Shown here: positions 1 to 6,711 of the stretch, one piece after another
Numbering within the stretch: the first letter of the stretch is position 1
How the letters are laid out: each line of letters opens with the position of its first letter
Assembly (NCBI GenBank): GCA_900555195.1
Contig: USKC01000079.1
Coordinates: 1-11,043, forward strand
Direction: 5' to 3'
Source: an uncultured Lachnospiraceae bacterium
GTDB taxonomy: Bacteria > Bacillota > Clostridia > Lachnospirales > Lachnospiraceae
Length of the DNA stretch: 11,043 nt
Notes under the pieces: generated by a model
Told to the model about the DNA's origin: nothing
The model's database searches: none
What the model saw: only the letters and a program-made list of their open reading frames with translations
Made by a program: the position numbers and the translations under genes

Positions 1-2
1 TG

Positions 3-455
3 ACGAGTGTCCTTCAGGATGCGGATGGGCTGCATCTGGCGATCGATACGATGCAGGATTTGGTGAAAGATCTGGAGTATGATGTGGTGGTCGGGGCAGA
101 ATCACGGGGATTTATTTTTGGAACGCCGATTGCATACAATAATCATAAGCCCTTTGTGCTGATCCGCAAGAAAGGGAAACTTCCCTGTGATACCGTATCC
201 ATGGAATATGAGTTGGAATACGGAACAGCTACCATAGAGATACACAAGGATGCGATCAAGGAGGGACAGAAGGTGTTGATCGTGGATGACCTGATCGCGA
301 CGGGAGGAACCACAGAGGCGATGATCCGCCTGGTGGAATCTCTGGGAGGGCAGGTGGTTGGCATCGTTGTGCTGATGGAACTCATGGGCCTGAAAGGCCG
401 GGAGAAGGTCGCCGGATATCGTCTGGATGCGGCGATTCAGTATGAAGGCAATTAA
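3..455 (+). CDS. apt: Adenine phosphoribosyltransferase, 5'-truncated by the window edge
   Basis: Converts adenine and PRPP to AMP plus pyrophosphate in the cytosol (purine salvage). The frame is open from base 3 and already reads TSVLQDADGL, the part of APT that follows the N-terminal PDFP.PGI..RD segment, so I estimate that only about 20-25 residues lie outside the window. The ATG at 51 is therefore an internal Met, not the start. Visible landmarks are VVGAESRGF near base 90, a conserved APT segment, and the PRPP-binding loop VLIVDDLIATGGT at about 273-311, with the two acidic residues and the TGG of type I phosphoribosyltransferases. The TAA is at 453-455. rel follows within about 20-50 bp with no terminator between, so the two are probably co-transcribed. 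Product assignment is firm; the true start is not visible. Confidence 0.95.
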   Translation, partial: TSVLQDADGLHLAIDTMQDLVKDLEYDVVVGAESRGFIFGTPIAYNNHKPFVLIRKKGKLPCDTVSMEYELEYGTATIEIHKDAIKEGQKVLIVDDLIATGGTTEAMIRLVESLGGQVVGIVVLMELMGLKGREKVAGYRLDAAIQYEGN

Positions 456-504
456 AGGAGCCCTGTAAAACCAGTTGATGAGAACGCCGGGGATGATGAT
501 AGGT

Positions 505-2925
505 ATGACGGAAGAAAAGACGACAGGCACGGCAAAGCCGGGGCCCTCTGATAGGAAATCGGAGCATTCGGAGAAAAAGGCCCCAATCGTGTATGAGGGC
601 GGAGGAAATATTGCCCGTCAGTCCGGGGACAAGGGAGACAGCCTGGTTCTGGACGACGGACGGATTGAAGCGATGAAGGAATATCTGAGTCCTGAGGAGT
701 TGTATCAGGACTTGATTGCGCGCGTGCGTAAATATCATCCGTCCGATGATATATCAATGATCGAGAAGGCGTATAAGGTCGCTTCTGAAGCGCATAAAGG
801 ACAGGTGCGCAAATCGGGCGAGCCCTATGTCATCCATCCGCTGTGTGTGGCAATCATTCTCGCTGACCTGGAACTGGATAAGGAAACGATTGAAGCCGGC
901 CTGCTGCATGATGTGGTGGAAGATACGTTCATGACGGAAGCGGATCTGGAAAGGGAATTCGGACCGGATGTGGCCCTTCTGGTGGACGGCGTGACCAAGC
1001 TGGAACAGACCGATTTCTCCAGCGAGCAGGGAAACAAAACGCTGGATCAGCAGGAAGTGCAGGCTGAGAACCTCCGCAAGATGTTCCTGGCCATGGCAAA
1101 AGATATCCGCGTCATTATGATAAAGCTGGCTGACCGCCTTCACAACATGCGTACGCTGAAATATCAGTCCCCGGAAAAGCAGCAGAAGAAAGCTCGGGAG
1201 ACCATGGAGATCTATGCTCCAATTGCCCAGAGGCTTGGAATTTCCAAGATCAAGGTGGAGTTGGATGACCTTTCCCTGAAGTATCTGGAGCCGGATGTCT
1301 ATTATGACCTGGTTGACAAAATCGCCATCCGAAGGAGCGAGCGGGAAGCATATATCCGTCAGATCGTGGAAGAAGTGGCGGAGCACATGAAGAACGCCGG
1401 CATCAAGGCGCGGCTGGATGGACGTGTAAAGCATTTTTTCAGCATATATAAAAAGATGAAGAACCAGAATAAGACGCTGGATCAGATCTACGATCTGTTT
1501 GCCGTGCGGATTATTGTGGATTCCGTAAAAGACTGCTATGCGGCTCTGGGAGTCATCCACGAGATGTATAAGCCGATTCCCGGCCGTTTTAAAGATTATA
1601 TCGCAATGCCCAAAGCGAATATGTATCAGTCGCTGCACACCACGGTGATTGGTTCTTCCGGCCAGCCGTTTGAGATCCAGATCCGGACGGTGGAAATGCA
1701 TAAGGCGGCGGAATTCGGTATCGCGGCACATTGGAAATATAAAGAGGCTTCCGATGGGAAGAAAGTACAGGCGCAGGAAGAAGAGAAGCTGGCCTGGCTG
1801 CGTCAGATCCTGGAATGGCAGAGGGATATGTCGGATAACAAGGAGTTCATGAATCTGCTGAAGAGCGATCTGGATCTGTTTTCCGATACCGTATACTGCT
1901 TCACCCCCACAGGAGACGTGAAAACGCTTCCTGCAGGAAGTACGCCCATTGATTTCGCTTACAGCGTCCATACGGCGGTGGGAAATAAGATGATCGGGGC
2001 GCGCGTGAACGGGAAGCTGGTCAATATTGACTATGAGATACAGAATGGGGATCGAATTGAGATACTTACGTCCCAGAATTCCAAGGGACCCAGCCGGGAC
2101 TGGCTGAATCTGGTGAAAAGCACCCAGGCCAAGAGCAAGATCAATCAGTGGTTTAAGAACGAGTTCAAAGAAGAGAACATTACCAAGGGAAAGGAAATGC
2201 TGCTGGCCTACTGTAAGGCGAAAGGGCTTGTTGCCTCTGAACTGCTGAAGCCTCCGTATATGGAGGCCCAGATGAAGAAGTATGGATTTAAAGACTGGGA
2301 TTCCCTGCTTGCGGCTGTGGGCCATGGAGGCCTGAAGGAGGGACAGATCCTCAACCGCATGCAGGAACTCTACGATAGGGATCATCCCAAGGTCCTCAGC
2401 AATGAAGAAGTGCTTGCCAGTGTGGCGGAGAATGCGCAGGCCCGTCAAATGCTTCCCAGGGCCAAGAGCAAGAACGGGATCGTGGTGAAGGGAATCCATG
2501 ATGTGGCCGTTCGTTTCTCCAAGTGCTGTTCACCGGTGCCCGGAGATGAAATAATCGGCTTTGTCACCCGGGGACGTGGAATTTCCATCCACAGGACGGA
2601 TTGCGTAAACGTATTGAATCTGCCTGAGTCTGAGCGGGCAAGGCTGATTGATGCGGATTGGGAGAATTCTGCGGAGAGCGGTCAGGGCGAGAAATATATG
2701 GCGGAGATAGTGATCTACGCCAATAACAGGAGCGGTTTGCTTGCGGATATCTCCAGGGCGCTTACGGAAAAGAATATCGATATCCTTTCCATGAACACCC
2801 GCACCAACAAGCAGGGGCTGGCCACATTGTCCGCCTCTTTCGAGATATCCAGCAGGGAAGAACTAAACCGCATCATTGATAAGATCAGGACGATAGAGAG
2901 CGTGATAGACATTGAACGGAGCTGA
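505..2925 (+). CDS. rel: Bifunctional (p)ppGpp synthetase/hydrolase (long RSH, Rel type)
   Basis: Makes and degrades the alarmone (p)ppGpp in the stringent response and senses uncharged tRNA on the ribosome. Residues are counted from the upstream TTG at 475, which gives 816 codons. The HD hydrolase domain (about 96-250) keeps H121, H145-D146, E149-D150 and D220/N224, so hydrolysis should be active. The synthetase domain (about 310-425) contains RFKD (371-374), the RXKD form typical of bifunctional Rel rather than the EXDD form of RelA. TGS spans about 474-533, the conserved Cys domain has C684, C685, H706 and C710, and ACT/RRM spans about 743-816. The start is uncertain. An AAAGGAG at 454-460 sits 14 and 17 nt before TTG 475 and ATG 478, ATG 505 has only a weak site, and ATG 673 would remove a low-complexity charged N-terminus. 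I chose 505 (806 aa) as the middle option. Confidence 0.93.
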   Translation: MTEEKTTGTAKPGPSDRKSEHSEKKAPIVYEGGGNIARQSGDKGDSLVLDDGRIEAMKEYLSPEELYQDLIARVRKYHPSDDISMIEKAYKVASEAHKGQVRKSGEPYVIHPLCVAIILADLELDKETIEAGLLHDVVEDTFMTEADLEREFGPDVALLVDGVTKLEQTDFSSEQGNKTLDQQEVQAENLRKMFLAMAKDIRVIMIKLADRLHNMRTLKYQSPEKQQKKARETMEIYAPIAQRLGISKIKVELDDLSLKYLEPDVYYDLVDKIAIRRSEREAYIRQIVEEVAEHMKNAGIKARLDGRVKHFFSIYKKMKNQNKTLDQIYDLFAVRIIVDSVKDCYAALGVIHEMYKPIPGRFKDYIAMPKANMYQSLHTTVIGSSGQPFEIQIRTVEMHKAAEFGIAAHWKYKEASDGKKVQAQEEEKLAWLRQILEWQRDMSDNKEFMNLLKSDLDLFSDTVYCFTPTGDVKTLPAGSTPIDFAYSVHTAVGNKMIGARVNGKLVNIDYEIQNGDRIEILTSQNSKGPSRDWLNLVKSTQAKSKINQWFKNEFKEENITKGKEMLLAYCKAKGLVASELLKPPYMEAQMKKYGFKDWDSLLAAVGHGGLKEGQILNRMQELYDRDHPKVLSNEEVLASVAENAQARQMLPRAKSKNGIVVKGIHDVAVRFSKCCSPVPGDEIIGFVTRGRGISIHRTDCVNVLNLPESERARLIDADWENSAESGQGEKYMAEIVIYANNRSGLLADISRALTEKNIDILSMNTRTNKQGLATLSASFEISSREELNRIIDKIRTIESVIDIERS

Positions 2926-2947
2926 CGGGCGAAGAGGAGGAGCCAGC

Positions 2948-3580
2948 ATGTCCAAGGTTAAAATCGGGCGGATGGTCTTGAGCATCTGCCAGACAAACTG
3001 TTATTTTCTGTATCGGGAAGGGGAAAAAGAGGTTCTCGTGATCGATCCGGCGGATCGGGGAGGGCAGATATGGGAAGCGCTTCGCCAGAAAGGGTTTGAA
3101 GTTGCGGCGATCCTTCTGACACATGGACACTTTGACCATATATGGGGGGCGAACGAACTCCGGCGTCTTTCAGGAGCCGAGATCTATGCTTATGAAGGAG
3201 AAAAGGCGCTGTGTGAAGATGCGCATCAGAATGTGTCTGCGGATGCCGGACGGCCGGAGACGGTGAAAGCTGATCATTATGAGAAGGACGGCGCTGTTTT
3301 GGAACTGGCAGGATTTCGGCTGCGGCTGATCGCAACACCTGGCCATACAGCGGGCAGCTGCTGTTATTATATGGAAGAAGAAAAAATTCTGTTTTCAGGG
3401 GATACGCTGTTTGAAGGCTCCGTGGGAAGAACGGATCTTCCTACCGGAAGCATGAGCTCGCTGGTGCGCTCCGTTAAGGAACGGCTGCTGATTCTGCCTG
3501 ATGATGTGCGGGTCTATTCGGGCCATGGGGAAGCCACAACCATCGGAGAGGAAAAACAGTATAATCCATATTGCCAGTGA
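2948..3580 (+). CDS. Metallo-beta-lactamase-fold hydrolase, glyoxalase II-like
   Basis: A 210-residue cytosolic protein of the small MBL-fold hydrolase group (YcbL/YqgX-like), probably a thioester hydrolase of the glyoxalase II type; the true substrate is unknown. The start is decided by AGGAGG at 2935-2940, 7 nt before ATG 2948; an in-frame TTG at 2912 inside rel has no such site. The metal ligands are all present: THGHFDH (H59, H61, D63, H64), H133 in PGHT, D152 in GDT and H193 in GHG, which is a complete binuclear site. It lacks the C-terminal substrate-binding helical domain of classical GloB (about 250 aa), as usual for this subgroup. It begins 22 bp after the rel stop, and a terminator at 3709-3736 ends the unit. 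No signal peptide is seen. Confidence 0.88.
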   Translation: MSKVKIGRMVLSICQTNCYFLYREGEKEVLVIDPADRGGQIWEALRQKGFEVAAILLTHGHFDHIWGANELRRLSGAEIYAYEGEKALCEDAHQNVSADAGRPETVKADHYEKDGAVLELAGFRLRLIATPGHTAGSCCYYMEEEKILFSGDTLFEGSVGRTDLPTGSMSSLVRSVKERLLILPDDVRVYSGHGEATTIGEEKQYNPYCQ

Positions 3581-3661
3581 GTATATGCCTGCATGGAACG
3601 AAGCGGGGTTTGTGCCGAAGCGGCATAGAGGCGGCTGCGCTGAATTTCCAATCTGCAGCGT

Positions 3662-3681
3662 GCCCTTCAGCACAGAAGGGC
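3662..3681. repeat. Small perfect hairpin in the 3' untranslated region
   Basis: GCCCTTC (3662-3668) and GAAGGGC (3675-3681) are perfectly complementary over 7 bp with a 6-nt loop. No T-run follows, so it is not a terminator itself. It lies between the MBL hydrolase stop and the real terminator 28 bp further on, and might protect the mRNA 3' end. The rest of 3581-3708 shows no gene. Confidence 0.4.
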
Positions 3682-3708
3682 TTCGGCGTATAGGTAAATA
3701 GGACAGAG

Positions 3709-3736
3709 GCGGGGAAAGAAACGGCCCCGCTTTTTT
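3709..3736 (+). terminator. Intrinsic terminator after apt-rel-MBL unit
   Basis: GCGGGG (3709-3714) pairs with CCCCGC (3725-3730) around a 10-nt loop and is followed directly by six T residues (3731-3736). Purines before the stem could pair with part of the T-run. This is a standard Rho-independent terminator and separates the rel/MBL unit from hemZ. Confidence 0.85.
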
Positions 3737-3750
3737 GCACGACAGGAAAA

Positions 3751-3790
3751 CTCCTTTCCGGCACCCGTTCGATCGGCTGCGGAAAGGGGA
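3751..3790. repeat. Inverted repeat in the hemZ leader
   Basis: CCTTTCCG (3753-3760) and CGGAAAGG (3780-3787) match perfectly over 8 bp with a 19-nt spacer; counting G-T pairs the stem reaches about 10 bp. It lies about 45 nt before the hemZ start, downstream of the previous terminator. It could be an mRNA leader hairpin or an operator. No T-run follows. I saw no convincing sigma-A promoter in 3737-3832. Confidence 0.4.
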
Positions 3791-3832
3791 AACAGAAGAG
3801 GACATCATTTCATTGGAAGGAAGGACAATACG

Positions 3833-5281
3833 ATGTTGGCGGTAAAGCTGAATGAGTCAAGATATGAATACGATATCCATTCCATTGTCAAGGCGTTTTA
3901 TCCGGCAGAAACCGTGAAGGTTTTTGTGGAAGGGACGAAGGCGCTGGAGTCGGATGGAGAGAATCCGGAACTCGATATCGCTTTTGGAAAGGAAGAGATT
4001 ACAGCCTCCCTTTCGGGAGAGAAGGAGACGATCCATTTAAGCCGGCCGGATGACAAGGGAGAGGTTAAGAATGAACTGAAACGGCTGCTGTACAGGCTGC
4101 TTTCTGCCAGAACGGGCAAGTCCCTTCCCTGGGGAACGCTGACCGGGATCCGGCCGGCTAAAATCGCCATGCAGCTTCTGGAAGCGGGAGAGAGCGAGGA
4201 TGCGATCCGTTCCTTCATGAAAGAGACATATTACTGCAGTGAGGAGAAGGCGGACCTTGCCATTGATATCGCCTGCAGGGAAAAAGAAATTCTGAAAGGG
4301 ATTCATTACGAAGAGGGCTACAGCCTTTACATAGGAATTCCGTTCTGCCCGACCACCTGCCTTTACTGTTCCTTTACGTCTTTCCCGATCCATTCCTGGA
4401 GGGAACGGGTTGGGGAATATCTGGACGCCCTGGAAAAGGAAATGGACTATGTGAAAGAAGCGTGTAAAGGCAAGGTGCTGGACAGCGTCTATATCGGAGG
4501 AGGGACGCCCACCACGCTCAACGAGGAGGAATTGGAGCGGCTGTTGGGACGCCTGCGGGCTACCTTCGATTTTTCACAGGTGAAGGAATTCACAGTGGAA
4601 GCCGGCAGGGCGGACAGCATCACGGCAGGCAAACTGCGCGTATTGAAAAAATTCGGCGTCACCCGCATTTCCGTGAATCCTCAGACCATGAATCAGCAGA
4701 CGCTGGATTTTATCGGACGCCGCCATACGGTAGAACAGGTGAAACAGGCGTTCTGGCTTGCCAGGCAGGAAGGGTTTGACAACATCAATATGGACTTGAT
4801 CCTGGGTCTGCCGGGAGAAGAGGCCGAACAGGTGCGGCACACCATGGAAGAGATAAAAGCCCTGGCTCCGGACAGCCTTACCGTCCATTCTCTCGCGGTG
4901 AAGCGGGCTTCCAAAATGAGCCAGTGGATAGAGAAAAACGGGCTGGGCATGCTCCATAATACGGAGGAGACGATGGGAATCGCTGCACAGGCGGCAAAGG
5001 AATTGGGAATGAAGCCCTATTATCTCTATCGCCAGAAGAATATGTCAGGCAACCTGGAGAATGTGGGCTATGCCACAGAAGGACATTTTGGCCTTTATAA
5101 CATCCTCATCATGGAAGAAAAGCAAACGATTATGGCATTGGGAGCAGGAACGATCTCCAAAGCCGTGCATCCGGACGGCCTGATCGAGCGCTGCGAAAAC
5201 GTAAAGGAAGTGGCGCTGTATTTGAAGAAGATCGATGAGATGATTGAAAGAAAGAGAAAACTTCTGGGAGAGGCCCAATAA
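3833..5281 (+). CDS. hemZ: Radical SAM coproporphyrinogen dehydrogenase HemZ
   Basis: A 482-residue radical SAM protein of the HemZ branch of the HemN family (oxygen-independent coproporphyrinogen III dehydrogenase-like; decarboxylates two propionate side chains in haem synthesis). ATG 3833 has a purine-rich GGAAGGAAGG site at about 3815-3824. Residues 1-150 form the HemZ-specific N-terminal region with the LPWGTLTGIRPAK segment at about 98-110. The 4Fe-4S motif is CPTTCLYC (C172, C176, C179; CX3CX2C), followed by GGGTPT (222-227), VEAGRAD (about 255-261) and the later YYLYRQKNMSGNLENVGYA region (about 396-414). Length is near the usual size for the family. Biochemical activity of HemZ proteins is less well established than that of HemN, and no other haem gene is in view, so the role in this organism is inferred. 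It has its own leader after a terminator; hisS follows after 151 bp. Confidence 0.9.
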   Translation: MLAVKLNESRYEYDIHSIVKAFYPAETVKVFVEGTKALESDGENPELDIAFGKEEITASLSGEKETIHLSRPDDKGEVKNELKRLLYRLLSARTGKSLPWGTLTGIRPAKIAMQLLEAGESEDAIRSFMKETYYCSEEKADLAIDIACREKEILKGIHYEEGYSLYIGIPFCPTTCLYCSFTSFPIHSWRERVGEYLDALEKEMDYVKEACKGKVLDSVYIGGGTPTTLNEEELERLLGRLRATFDFSQVKEFTVEAGRADSITAGKLRVLKKFGVTRISVNPQTMNQQTLDFIGRRHTVEQVKQAFWLARQEGFDNINMDLILGLPGEEAEQVRHTMEEIKALAPDSLTVHSLAVKRASKMSQWIEKNGLGMLHNTEETMGIAAQAAKELGMKPYYLYRQKNMSGNLENVGYATEGHFGLYNILIMEEKQTIMALGAGTISKAVHPDGLIERCENVKEVALYLKKIDEMIERKRKLLGEAQ

Positions 5282-5290
5282 AGGTGGGAA

Positions 5291-5343
5291 AGGGAATGCT
5301 GGAGGATATGCGGCCTGCGCCGGGTGGATGCGTCCAGTTCCCT
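5291..5343. repeat. Imperfect hairpin between hemZ and hisS
   Basis: AGGGAA (5291-5296) plus CTGGA (5299-5303), split by a 2-nt bulge, pairs with TCCAG plus TTCCCT (5333-5343). A smaller CGGC/GCCG hairpin can form inside at about 5312-5323. There is no proper T-run afterwards (CTCTTGC), so it is a weak terminator at best. It may form the 3' end of the hemZ message. Confidence 0.35.
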
Positions 5344-5344
5344 C

Positions 5345-5373
5345 TTGCACAGGATGGAAAAAAAGTGTAAAAT
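5345..5373 (+). promoter_or_regulatory. Sigma-A promoter candidate for hisS-aspS
   Basis: TTGCAC at 5345-5350 and TAAAAT at 5368-5373 are separated by 17 nt. This is a good match to the sigma-A consensus in spacing and in most positions. The implied transcript would start near 5380, about 50 nt before hisS. It sits right after the hairpin that follows hemZ, consistent with hisS-aspS being at least partly independent of hemZ. Confidence 0.6.
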
Positions 5374-5375
5374 CG

Positions 5376-5399
5376 GTACATGTCTTAATGGAAATGTAC
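5376..5399. repeat. Inverted repeat at the expected hisS transcription start
   Basis: GTACAT (5376-5381) and ATGTAC (5394-5399) are perfect inverted repeats with a 12-nt spacer, just downstream of the -10 candidate. A second tight hairpin, GCCGC-TGT-GCGGC, follows at 5401-5413. The position would suit an operator or a 5' UTR structure, but short A/T-rich palindromes also arise by chance. Confidence 0.3.
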
Positions 5400-5432
5400 A
5401 GCCGCTGTGCGGCAGAATGAGAGGAAAATACA

Positions 5433-6692
5433 ATGGCATTGAGTAAGAAACCGGTGACGGGAATGAAAGATATCCTGCCGGCAGAAATGCAGCTGAGGGA
5501 TTATTGTATCCGTGTGATTAAGGATACTTACGGAAAGTTTGGCTTTACCTCTATCGAGACCCCCAGTGTGGAGAACATCGCCAATCTGACGAACAAGCAG
5601 GGCGGGGAAAATGAAAAGCTGATCTTTAAAATTTTAAAAAGGGGAGAAAAGCTGGATCTGGATGCCGCCAAAGAAGAAGCGGATCTGGTGGATGGCGGTC
5701 TCCGTTATGACCTGACGGTTCCGCTCGTGCGGTTTTATTCCAATAATGCCAGCCAGCTTCCAACGCCGTTTAAGGCGCTGCAGATGGGAAATGTATGGAG
5801 GGCGGAGAGACCGCAGCGCGGCAGATACCGCCAATTCATGCAGTGCGACATTGATATTCTCGGAGAGCCTTCCAATCTGGCAGAAATTGAACTGATCCTG
5901 GCCACCACCACTACGCTGGGCAGGCTTGGCTTCCATGATTTCCAGATCCGCATCAATGAACGGCGAATCCTCAAAGCAATGGCGGCTTACAGCGGTTTCC
6001 CAGAGGAGAGTTATGATGCGGTGTTCATCATTCTCGATAAAATGGATAAGATCGGCCTGGAAGGCGTGGCCAGGGAACTGGCGGAAGTTGGTCTGGCGCA
6101 GGAGAACATTGACCGTTATCTGAGCCTGTTCACAGGCATGAAGGATGCGCCGGACGGCCTGGCCTACCTGGCGGATAAGCTTTCCGGCGTATTGGAGGAA
6201 GAAGTAGTGTCCAATCTGCGTGAGATCACGGAGAGCGTGGAGGCGACGAAGACAGCGGATTTTGAAATCCTGTTTGATCCCACGCTGGTGCGGGGCATGT
6301 CTTATTATACGGGAACCATCTTCGAGATCGCGATTCCGCAGTTTGGCGGAAGCTGCGGCGGGGGCGGCAGGTATGATAAAATGGTCGGCAAGTTTACGGG
6401 ACATGATGTGCCGGCCTGTGGATTTTCCATCGGTTTCGAGCGGATCATTATGCTGATGATGGAAAACGGCTTCCAGATTCCGGAGCAGCCGAAAAAGGTC
6501 GCCTATTTGATCGAAAAAGGCGTGGCGGGCAAGGAACTGTGTGATTGCATTGCGAAGGCGCAGGAGGAACGCGCAGCCGGGACCCAGGTTCTGGTGGCAA
6601 GGATGAATAAGAACAAAAAGTTCCAGAAGGAACAGCTGATGAAAGAAGGCTGGGAGGAATTCCGGGAGTTTTATAAGGATCCGCTCAGATAG
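5433..6692 (+). CDS. hisS: Histidyl-tRNA synthetase
   Basis: A class II aminoacyl-tRNA synthetase that charges tRNA-His. ATG 5433 has AGAGG at 5420-5424, 8 nt upstream. The 419-residue protein opens with KPVTGMKDILP, shows motif 2 as RAERPQRGRYRQFMQCDIDILG (about 123-144), the HisRS-specific LVRGMSYYTG (285-294), the GGGGRYD segment (309-315) and motif 3 CGFSIGFERI (329-338). The QCDIDI wording of motif 2 is of the type seen in a divergent bacterial/archaeal-like subgroup. The C-terminal anticodon-binding domain after residue 350 is only about 70 residues and ends KNKKFQKEQLM...YKDPLR, shorter than the usual HGTP anticodon domain of about 90 residues. No frameshift is visible. aspS starts 19 bp after the stop, so both tRNA ligases are one operon. 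Confidence 0.95.
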   Translation: MALSKKPVTGMKDILPAEMQLRDYCIRVIKDTYGKFGFTSIETPSVENIANLTNKQGGENEKLIFKILKRGEKLDLDAAKEEADLVDGGLRYDLTVPLVRFYSNNASQLPTPFKALQMGNVWRAERPQRGRYRQFMQCDIDILGEPSNLAEIELILATTTTLGRLGFHDFQIRINERRILKAMAAYSGFPEESYDAVFIILDKMDKIGLEGVARELAEVGLAQENIDRYLSLFTGMKDAPDGLAYLADKLSGVLEEEVVSNLREITESVEATKTADFEILFDPTLVRGMSYYTGTIFEIAIPQFGGSCGGGGRYDKMVGKFTGHDVPACGFSIGFERIIMLMMENGFQIPEQPKKVAYLIEKGVAGKELCDCIAKAQEERAAGTQVLVARMNKNKKFQKEQLMKEGWEEFREFYKDPLR

Positions 6693-6711
6693 ACAGGGGA
6701 AGGAGATCACT

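Noticed and set aside
754..2499. Long open minus-strand frame opposite rel
   Set aside because: It is a shadow of the rel codons on the other strand: no domain patterns, no ribosome binding site, and composition of a reverse-read gene.
5291..5432. T-box riboswitch before hisS (GGGTGGATGCG at about 5324 looks a little like the T-box GGGTGG-ACCGCG)
   Set aside because: The interval is too short for a Stem I with specifier loop, the match is poor after GGGTGG, and no proper terminator follows.
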